Shown: in pieces, positions 55,665-64,000 of the stretch
Numbering within the stretch: position 1 is the first letter of the stretch
Layout: the number at the start of each line of letters is the position of its first letter
Source: Dermatemys mawii
Lineage: Eukaryota; Chordata; Testudines; Dermatemydidae
DNA length: 64,000 bases
NCBI GenBank assembly: GCA_007922305.1
Contig: ML677366.1
Coordinates: 13,967,997 to 14,031,996, forward strand
Direction: 5' to 3'
Position numbers and translations under genes: made by a program
Notes under the pieces: model-generated
Databases searched by the model: none
The model's input: only the letters and a program-made list of their open reading frames with translations
Told to the model about the DNA's origin: nothing

Positions 55665-57198
55665 TTCAAACCTTGGCTATGGGTCAAAATTCTACCCAGG
55701 CTCAAGGCCTATGTGTCACTCAAGCAGTATTGCCAACACCAAGCATTCAAAAATCATGAGTCAGACCCCAGAAATCAAGAGACTGCCTTAGCAATCATGA
55801 GATTGATAAATAAATTGGGGGTTCTTTTTATTTGCTGTCTGGTGTTGGAGTATTTAGGGCTCACATTTTCAGGCTTTTCTCCACAACCAGGAGGACTAGA
55901 AAGTTACCTATTTAAAAAACAAAAGTTGAGATTCTCAGGTAATGCCATGACTCCAATAGCTGGGGCTTTAACAGCAAGCAGCACTAGGTGTGTGATAAAA
56001 TGGTGAGAGCTGGTAACAGTTCTCAAGCTCTATTTTGAGCAGGTAAGTGGTGCGTAGGGCCCCCTTTTGCCTCTCTGGATAGGACAGGATTTTACCTCAC
56101 TTACATTATAAACAACAGACATTAGCTTTTAGTTTTTTTCCTTTGTTTTACTGTGAATTAAAAAATGGAAAATGCCCATCGTGAGACAGGCAAACTCACA
56201 AATAGTACCCAAGAAATGCCAGTGAACCTGCATAGATGTGGAAAAAATGTCAGGAGAGAAGAGGTGGCCAGTCTCTGTGGAGAAAGGTTTGCTGTAAACT
56301 CTGCTTTAGTGGCAACTAAATCTCTGCTTATGTGGAAAATCTTTTGATCTGGCTTCCTACAGTGCCGACACATTTGCTGCAATAAAACAAATCTTTGTTC
56401 TGGTGAGTGTTTTAAACCTACCTGGCGAGGGAGGAAAAGAACCAAACAAGGAATCTGAGCCATAGCACGAAACTTCTTTCCTTGACCTCATAATGAATTA
56501 TTGCTGTTGAACTTTAATCAACTTTTCCTAGAACTCATTTTTTGAGATTGTTACCTTTTAAGAGGCTTGTAAAATTGCTTCTCTAAAAAAACCCAAAATG
56601 ATACTGAAAATGTGTCTGCATGTATTAATTCAGTTTGGGGCCACAGTCTTGCTATTGCAAAGTTAACAATATGATTGTTGGGTTTATCTGATGGCAAATG
56701 ATTGTTCAGTAAAACAGCTCTCACCCTTACTATATATTTAATTCCTTGAAGTGGCAATTCATTAAAGAACATAGAAGAAGCCTGTTAAAAAAAAACCCCC
56801 ATACTATAGATATACATACAGAGAGAGAAAGGTAGCTATATCCCCTCTAAAATATTGATACTATGAGCTGGTTCATAGAAGGATTTCAGTTTCTTTGTGT
56901 GTTATTTCACCTACAATTTCAAAGGCAGATAGTCCTTTTTGTATACATTAAGTTAAAACTGTAATTCTTGAACTGTGGCCCATGGGACAATTATTGATGG
57001 ATAACAGAGAGCTGGCATCGGCACAGATATTACCACCTGAGTTACACAGGATACAACATGAAGTTTTGAAGCTGCTGAAGATGAAGAATTTTATCAGTAC
57101 TCAAATTAGTTGAAATTACCTGTCGTTAGCAATAGTTTAGTTCAGTTTCTGCTCAGCAAAAAAATTAAGCAAGCTCATTTTATAGGTTTAATTAATAT

Positions 57199-57281
57199 TT
57201 GTAATCATTTTTAGAAATCAAAAAGGCCCACAGATCTGGCATTTCAACTAATGAAGGGTCTAACATTGGAAGCTCATAATA
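57199..57281 (+). repeat. 83-bp direct duplication, copy A
   Basis: TTTGTAATCATTTTTAGAAATCAAAAAGGCCCACAGATCTGGCATTTCAA... matches 59031-59114 at nearly every base over its first 50 positions and ends GGAAGCTCATAATA in both. Flanks on either side do not match. Confidence 0.85.
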
Positions 57282-57884
57282 AATTAAGCATGTTTGCTTT
57301 CCTGCAGTTTGAAGAGATCAGAAGCTTCTGGGAAATATTTTTCCAAGAACAGAGATGGGAATTCAGGAGTTATCTTGTAATGTTTTCGTTCATCTGAAAG
57401 GCTTTGTGTGGTAGCCAGAAGTAACTCAGTGGTCAAATATTCTTGTACAATATTCCAAGGGGTTTATCAGGTGATATCTGATCACTTGGGACTCAAAGAA
57501 AGTGGATGAAGTGTCAAACAACTGAAATGTATCCGCTGTCTGGCAGGTGAGTGTGCACCTGTTAAACTGAATTACTCTATACACTAACTGTACAGTTCAG
57601 TTAAATAGGCTCAACACCATAATCTCCACCTTGTTTGTTCGCTCGATACCATAACTCAACACCACAATAAGTCATAGCAGTCTCCATAGAAGCAGGTACA
57701 TGGAAAGAGTAGTTTAAAGAGAAACCCTATACACTAAAACATCTACCTCATGTGTCTCCCCTGGGCAGGAACCATGTCAGTGACAATGACATTGTTTTCT
57801 GCCTTCACTGGAAAGTACTAGTGCATAAAAATAAGTCATCCATAGATGGGAAAGGTAGAAGTGGAGGAAAGGTAATATTGTGGT

Positions 57885-58090
57885 AAGGTACTTAAGGCTC
57901 TGCCATAGACAAATCACAATGTCTCTGAGCCTCAGCTCCCTGCCAGTTATTCCACCATTTGTCTGTTTAGACTATAAACTCTTAGGGCAAGACAGTCACT
58001 GCCCTAAAGTGTTTGTACAGTGCCTATCACAATAGAGCCCAGATCTCCACTGGGCTTCTTGATACTACCATAATACAAACAATGATTAAT
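57885..58090 (+). mobile_element. MIR/CORE-SINE-like fragment, sense
   Basis: GAGCCTCAGCTCCCTGCCAG, TAGACTATAAACTCTTAGGGCAAGACAGTCACTGCCC, GTTTGTACAGTGCCTATCACAATAGAGCCC and CATAATACAAACAATGATTA follow the order of a common sauropsid SINE tail. Confidence 0.6.
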
Positions 58091-59030
58091 TACAACAATG
58101 GGCCTAATTCATCTCAGGCATAACTCCATTAGTGCTGGTAATGTTACAGAGCCAAATTCATCCCAGGTGTATGTCAAAAGTATTTCAATAACACTAAGCA
58201 TAGTGAACAGGGAAGAAAATATTTTAGCCGAGGATAAAAGAAAAAAAAGGATGAAGTGCAGTGCTCAGTATCTTAGCTGCTTAGATCCCAGGATGATGAG
58301 TGTGGTATAAATACCGAGATAGACAACCAGTGAACATCTGCTATGGGCCACAGGATCAGAGCACAGCAGGAATAAGAAATTCTTGGACCAGTTATCAGGG
58401 AATTGGGAAACCCAGAATGCTGTACTCCGGGGGAGGAGGTGGGTAGGGGGGTTACTACCCAGACAGCTGTTGGGTAACAAATACGGCTAATCATGGCAAT
58501 AATGTACAGTCCTATTTCATTACAAATTCACTCCCATATGTTTAGACTTGTACTTACAGTAGGAAATGAGTGATACATCCTTATGTATGAACCAATGGAA
58601 TGGAGTAGTTAGCTGCTTATCAACAAGTAGCTGGCACAGAGTCAGCCATGTCTTCTATAAAAAGATCATTTTTAATATATTATAGATTTTACCTGAGTAC
58701 TTCAGAATACATGGAGACTTTTCAGGTAGCCTTAGTGAAAAATGTTTCAGCAATTGCCATGCTTAAAAAAAATAGTCAAGAGATGCTGATTCAGACCATG
58801 ATTTATGTCCATAACTTTTGCTGATCTCAAAAAAGAAATTTACAAATATACACTCAATCTGTTGTACTGAATACAATTAACATGGCTCACTTCTGCTGAT
58901 CTAGAGGTGGAAAGGGGGTTTTAGAAAAGACAATGATAGTTACTTAATGCATTCTGGTAATGAAAGAAAGGGGGATGATGTTTTCATTGATATAGCTATA
59001 TGTCATTTTCCTCAGTCACAAGCAATAATT
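58091..59030. other. Intergenic, nothing recognised
   Basis: AT-rich. A weak palindromic-family trace (GGGCCTAATTCATCTCAGGCA with CAAATTCATCCCAGG) lies at about 58100-58170. No gene seen. Confidence 0.45.
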
Positions 59031-59114
59031 TTGTAATCATTTTTAGAAGTCAAAAAGGCCCACAGATCTGGCATTTCAAGTAATGAATGGGTCTGGGGTT
59101 GGAAGCTCATAATA
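59031..59114 (+). repeat. 83-bp direct duplication, copy B
   Basis: Second copy of the segment at 57199-57281, same orientation, 1832 bp downstream, with a few substitutions and a one-base length change. Confidence 0.85.
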
Positions 59115-60489
59115 GCCCCAGAAAAGTATTGAGAGCTCAAAATGGAGCTAATATTGTTCTGAAAAGGAAGTGTCCCAGCCATTCAAAGTTTAGGGATGTG
59201 CAATAAGTTAGCTACTGATAATTTCAGTGCAGTTTTCTCCCATTTATGTGATTCTTTGCTCCCTGAGTATTGTTATGTGCACTGCCTAATCATTCTATGG
59301 TCATTTGTCAATAACTATGCTATATGCAAATTTCTGTCATATGAGGCTCACACAGTTGTTCTTAACCAATCAGAGTGCAGGGATTTGATTAATTACAGTA
59401 GCATTATTCCTCAATTACAGTCTTCTGAATATGCAAATCTCTCTGCACTGGCTATTATAATCCCTCTGCTCTGATTTGCTCCTATGCTAAGAATTTTTTA
59501 AGCTATTTGCTAGCAACAGAGAGATTCTTGCCTCAGCATCTTATTCCCTGGTGTGGTGGCAGAAAAACTTAAAGTTATGTGAGCTAGAACAACAACAAAA
59601 AGCAAGGGGAAATAGAGCCATGAAACTGATGAAAGGGAAAGTTTTGTTTAGACACAAACACCTCTTGCCTCATAATTCCTCCTTTAGGAATATGCTTGAT
59701 GTCACTGAAGTCAGTGAGAGCAGGACATCACTCAGAGTCACTTCTGCCCGTCCTACCCCCCACTGCAGAACCATGGGATCTTGCTGTGCAGTCTGGATCA
59801 GATTTCTGTCGCCATTATTGTTTCCCCTGGGAAATCACAGCTTCAAAACACGATATAAACAAAAAATCATAGGCCAGATCTTCCGCTGGCACAAACTGGT
59901 AGAGTTTCATGTATTTCAGTGGAGCTATGCGGATTTAGACGTGGCCCCTTGTTGTTATCCAAGGGAGAAGCCTATAAAGAGGAATGGAGACCATAACCAT
60001 ACACGCAGCTAACACCACCTCAGCCCTCAGTCTCTGGGTTTATTCAGCCCAGTTGCTACTTTGTACATAAGAAGGATCAGTGAATGGCTGTGCCTTAAGT
60101 TGGTCTCTGTATTATAGAACATGTGTTTGTGTGTATATCTAGGGCATGAGATGTTACCTTAACCCCAAAACCTATAATTAACTTTGTTTCATTCCATTAG
60201 CATCATTTTTCTATGCTGATGTTTCTTAATTCTAATATTTAATTGATTTTTCTCCCTTTTTTCTCATCTCTTGCTAAAAAGTAACTGGTGTTTTTATGTC
60301 AAAGAAGAAATCACTGAAGTGGGAAAATATCACTAGAATAGTAACATTAAGGCCTGTTTAACTTCCTCTGCCTAATTTGGAAAGCATAGGTAAAATTCTG
60401 GTCCTACTGAAGATAGTGGCAAAACTTCCATTGAGTGCAGTGGGACCAGGATTTCTTCCAGTGTTTCCTGGTTGGTATGGAGGTATAAT
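59115..60489. other. Intergenic, palindromic repeats only
   Basis: Contains palindromic-family copies at about 59870-59945 (GCCAGATCTTCCGCTGGCAC with TTTCAGTGGAGCTATGCGGATTTAG) and 60386-60458 (AAATTCTGGTCCTACTGAAG with GTGCAGTGGGACCAGGATTT). The 153-codon open frame at 59551-60012 runs through one of these and is not supported as a gene. Confidence 0.5.
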
Positions 60490-61942
60490 TAGTGATTATC
60501 TTTTAAAAGTCATGGAAGATGGGAGAGATTGCAGAAGACTAGAAAAGGGCAAATATAGTGCCCATCTATAAAAAGGGAAATAAGGACAACCCGGGGAATT
60601 ACAGACCAGCCAGAGTAACTTCTGTACCCAGAAAGATAATGGAGCAAATGATTAAGCAATTTGCGAACAGCTAGAAGATAAAGTGAAAAGTAACAGTCAG
60701 CATGGATTTGTCAAGAACAAATCATTTCAAACCAACCCAATAGCTTTCTTTGATAGGGTAACAAGCCTTGTGGATAAGGAGTAAGCAGTAGACGTAGTAT
60801 ATCTTGACTTTAGTAAAGCTTTTGATACTGTCTCGCATGACCGTCTCATAAACAAACTTGGGAAGTGCAACCTAGATAGAACTACTGTACGGTGGGTGCA
60901 AAACTGGTTGGGAAACCATTCTCAGAGAGTAATTATCAGTGGTTCACAGTGATGCTGGAAGGGCATAATGAGTAGCATCTCACAGGGATCAATTCTGGGT
61001 CTGGTTCTGTTCAATGTCTTCATCAAAGATTTAGATAATGGCATAGAGGGTACACTTATAAAGTTTGCAGATGATATCAAGCTGGGAGGGGTTGCAAGTG
61101 TTTTGGAGGACAGGATTATAATTCAAAATGATCTGGACAAACTGGTTGAAAAGGTCTGAAGTAAATAGGATGAAATTCAATAAGGACAAATGCAAAGTAC
61201 TCCATGTAGGAAGGAACAATCAGTTACACACATACAAAATGGGAAATGACTGCCTAGGAAGGAGCACTGCAGAAAGGGCTCTGGGGGTCATAGTGGACCA
61301 CAAGCTAAATATGAGTCAACAGTGTAACACTGTTGCAAAAAAAGCAATAATTCTGTGATGTATTAGCAGGAGTGTTGTAAGCAAGACACAAGAAGTAATT
61401 CTTCCGCTCTACTTCATGCAGATTAAGCCTTAGCTGGAGTACTGTATCCAGTTCTGGGTGCCACATTTCAGGAAGGATGTGAAAAAATTGGAGACAGTCC
61501 AGAGATCAACAAAAATGATTAAAAGTCTAGAAAACATGACCTACAAGGGAAGGTTGAAAAAAACTGGGTTTGTTTAGTTTGGAAAAGAGAAAACTGTGAG
61601 GGGACATGACAGTTTTCAAGTACATAAAAAGGTTGCTACAAGGAGGAGGAGGAAGATGTGTTCTTCTTAACCTCTGAGGATAGGACAAGAAGCAATGGTC
61701 TTAAATTGCATCAAGGGAGGTTTAGACTGGACATTAGGAAAAACTTTGTAAGTATTAGGGTGGATAAGCACTAGAATAAGTTGCCTAGGGAGGTTGTGGA
61801 ATCTCCATCATTGGAGATTTTTTAAGAGCTGGTTAGACAAACGTGTCAGGGATGGTCTAGATAATACTTAGTCCTGCACTGAGTGGAGGGGACTGGACTA
61901 GATGACCTCTCGAGGTCCCTTCCAGTCCTGTGAGTCTATGCC
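60490..61942 (+). mobile_element. CR1 LINE, 5'-truncated, with decayed reverse-transcriptase ORF
   Basis: The + strand reads, in order, CR1 ORF2 remnants: WxxAxIVPIYKKGNKDNPGNYRP-type sequence from about 60520, then VDVVYLDFSKAFDTVSHDRL (60788 on), then ISQGSILGLVLFNVFIKDLD with the catalytic FADD box at 61064-61075, then MKFNKDKCKVLHVG from about 61170 in another frame. A stop at 60950 and a frameshift near 61130-61160 break the frame, so no active enzyme is made. The 3' end has GGACTGGACTAGATGACCTCTCGAGGTCCCTTCCAGTCCTGTGAGTCTATG, the closing part of turtle-type CR1. Confidence 0.92.
60788..61358 (+). pseudogene. CR1 reverse-transcriptase ORF2 remnant
   Basis: This is the core of the LINE reverse transcriptase: palm motif A (YLDFSKAFDTVSH), the QGS motif, and motif C as FADD. 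LINE RTs copy element RNA at nicked target DNA. Here the frame is broken by at least one stop (60950) and one frameshift, and both the N-terminal endonuclease part and an intact C-terminus are missing, so it is a dead copy. Confidence 0.9.
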
Positions 61943-64000
61943 ATAGGTGTAAAGAGATTGGTGCCAGATTCACATTCTTGGAAGACAATAAAATGATTCC
62001 TATTGATTTCAATGGCAGTTGGAGGAAACCTTCAGACAGTAGCTTTATCTTAGTGATTTTTTGGCCAAATTCTACCCACACTTAACTCTTAATGTAAAAA
62101 CAGTAGGGGCTTCCCTGCTCAATGGTGATATCAAACATTCCCCCTTAGTTTTATCGGTGAATTAATGTATCAATTGGATTTTTCACTAGTATAATTGAGA
62201 GCAGTACTTGGCCCTGTATAGCTCCCTCTTTTATTATGTGAATTGTACAAAAAGTTATTAATAAGAATTAAGGTAAAATAGAATGTGAACATGTGGTAGG
62301 ATCAACTATGTCATTTGAAAACTGATGAAGTTATCCTATTCTTTTTTCCTCATAACATCATTTTCACTTAATATGAATTTTATTGCACTACACAATTGCT
62401 CTACCTTTGTTTCCTCATAGGTTTACAAATACATTTCATGTGAGGAATTGGTTACTGACTGGGGGAGCAGTTACTGTGAATTTGATTATGACACTGGAAA
62501 AAGGTCAATGCATTAAGCCAAAATGCCTATGGAGTAGGAAGTCTTGGAGACCCTGAAAGGATTATACCTTCAGTTGGAAACACATTTGACACTCTTTATG
62601 AGGTGTTATGTATGCGATGGATAAATATAAATAGGTGAATAAACAATACAAGGAAAGGCAGACATACATTAGCAGTGATTTACAAGCAACATACAAGTAC
62701 TTGAAATGTAAACAGGGAATAAGAGTAAGATTGCTACAGCTGATGCTAGGTTCCCCCAAATGATAAAGCAATTTTATTTGAGACCATCCATCTCTCTCTC
62801 TCTCCTGTTCATACGGCCATTGTCTAAAGTTTTTAATTTGCCAGCAGGTCTTTCCTTAGAGTATTTTTCTTCGTTCAGCAAAATCACTTGATTGTCTTTT
62901 TAAAATGGTCTTCATTTTGGCATGTTTTTGTATGTTCTGGAACAATGCCAGTTTCTCCAATTTTCTGTGGTAATAGAAAATGTCTGTCTCAGCTTCAGAT
63001 CAGCTGTCTCCTTTAACTAGATAAACCTACTGGCCATTCAAGAGGGAAAAATACAAATAAAGATACATTTGTGTCAGGGCAGACTAAGGAAAACTTCCCT
63101 AGGGTGGGATATTTCTGAGATTCATTTTTCTTTTTTTTAAATGATGCCTGCCAACTAACAGGTCAGGCTCCTTTTCTAGATGATACAAATGAACTCAATA
63201 TGTAAAATTCTCCATTGGGGTATCCCCTCTCATATCTTTGACTCTCTGACATGATTAATACTCATTTTAATAGTCTATCATTAGAAATGCAGGTGCTCCT
63301 CTAAGGAAAGACCTGCTGGCTGTAAAGCAAGAATAGTTTATAAACTATCAAATAACTAGAGAAAGCAAAGAAGCAAGTGGAGAAGAATCATTTGGCTTTA
63401 TGAAAGCAGGATCCATGTTTGGCATTTTAGAACATGGAGTAACAGGAGAGAAATGCAACACAAAATTTTACTGTAAATACCTTCCTTTAGGAGAATCCTA
63501 CTAAAGGAAGTGAAGTGTGCTGATCAAGAGGTGCCCAAATGACCATAAGAAAGTCCTGAAGTCCTATGTTTAGTCACACAGTAGGAAAAGTCCAGACAGC
63601 AGTAGCGCAAACTTCTTTATACTATCCTATCCCCCTAATACAGAAGAACTCATCCACAAGGCTTTAGGGTTAAGAGGGTTAGTCCAGCCTTCCTCAGTAT
63701 TGACCTTCCTGAATGACCAATCACTCATTCTGGTTTACACCATACAGAAATTCAAGTCATAGCACAAATCAAAAATGAAAGAATAGCTGTAGAGACGAAA
63801 CCATTTTGAAAACCACATCATGGAAATATTCTGGATAAAAAAAGAAAAATAGGCTAGTCAAGCAAACATGCCTTTTACTGCTTTCCACGACTATTGCTCT
63901 TTCTAGGGCCCATGGCCCTAACGGAGCAAAGCACTTAAGCATGTACCTGCAAGCACAAGTAGTCCTGTTGACGTCAAAGAGATTGCTCCTGTGCTTAAAG
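61943..64000. other. Intergenic, no gene seen
   Basis: A decayed palindromic copy lies at about 61960-62085 (GTGCCAGATTCACATTC, TTGATTTCAATGGCAGT). A TCTC simple repeat lies at about 62790-62806. The last 60 bases contain CACTTAAGCATGTACCTGCAAG and TGTTGACGTCAAAGAG phrases of another common sauropsid repeat, cut by the window edge. No exon was recognised. Confidence 0.5.

Larger units (their letters stand above)
51982..57198. other. 3' flank of MINAR1, no gene seen
   Basis: Repeat-bearing intergenic sequence. Contains a retroelement tail (52440-52560), a MIR (54462-54660) and a TIR element (55408-55664). A 172-codon antisense open frame at 55128-55646 overlaps the TIR element and is discounted. 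Confidence 0.55.

Noticed and set aside
59551..60012. 153-codon open frame
   Set aside because: It runs through a copy of the dispersed palindromic family and has no recognisable protein; likely chance.
51982..64000. Exons of MTHFS, the downstream neighbour of MINAR1 in mammals
   Set aside because: No frame on either strand resembles the protein. The neighbour is probably outside the window.
1..64000. CRISPR arrays, operons or a bacterial defence or biosynthetic system
   Set aside because: There are no regularly spaced repeats and no compact gene clusters; gene structure and repeats are those of a vertebrate.

Overview
This window is vertebrate nuclear DNA, most likely from a turtle or a close sauropsid relative. 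The taxon call is an inference from three things. The single gene has long introns and a CpG-rich promoter. The interspersed repeats are CR1 LINE fragments whose 3' ends have the usual sauropsid form, MIR/CORE-type SINEs, and several short inverted-repeat (MITE-like) families. Nothing looks bacterial or viral: there are no operons and no CRISPR array.

The only protein-coding gene I can support is MINAR1 (major intrinsically disordered NOTCH2-binding receptor 1; KIAA1024/UBTOR) on the + strand. A GC-rich, CpG-island-like block at about 32.1-33.1 kb carries a putative non-coding first exon ending at an AAG|GTAAGG donor (last base 32879). A 7.4 kb intron follows. The large coding exon begins with 5' UTR at about 40293, starts translation at 40344 and ends at 42641. 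Two more coding exons lie at 44207-44461 and 49154-49351. All coding junctions are phase 0. The spliced protein is 766+85+65 = 916 residues, the length I recall for the human protein. The 3' UTR runs to a cluster of AATAAA signals at about 51.57-51.98 kb. The leader holds two short upstream ORFs overlapping by four bases, and the first has a strong start context and a hydrophobic, signal-peptide-like product.

Layout: 1-32 kb is a gene-free 5' flank full of repeats (antisense CR1 at 2.4-3.1 kb and 18.5-19.0 kb, sense CR1 tails at 11.0-11.9 kb and 23.0-23.3 kb, MIR copies, an LTR-like block at 22.1-23.0 kb with a small mariner-type MITE inside it, and a probable solo LTR at 27.2-27.9 kb). 32-52 kb is the MINAR1 transcription unit. 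52-64 kb is a gene-free 3' flank containing a decayed 1.45 kb CR1 element at 60.5-61.9 kb with recognisable reverse-transcriptase motifs, and an isolated 83-bp direct duplication. No exon of the genes that neighbour MINAR1 in mammals (TMED3, MTHFS) was recognised.

I found no new multi-gene system. The most interesting points are the overlapping upstream ORFs, a possible intron-retained MINAR1 isoform with a substitute hydrophobic tail, and several short palindromic element families, one copy having perfect 13-bp terminal repeats just upstream of the main coding exon.
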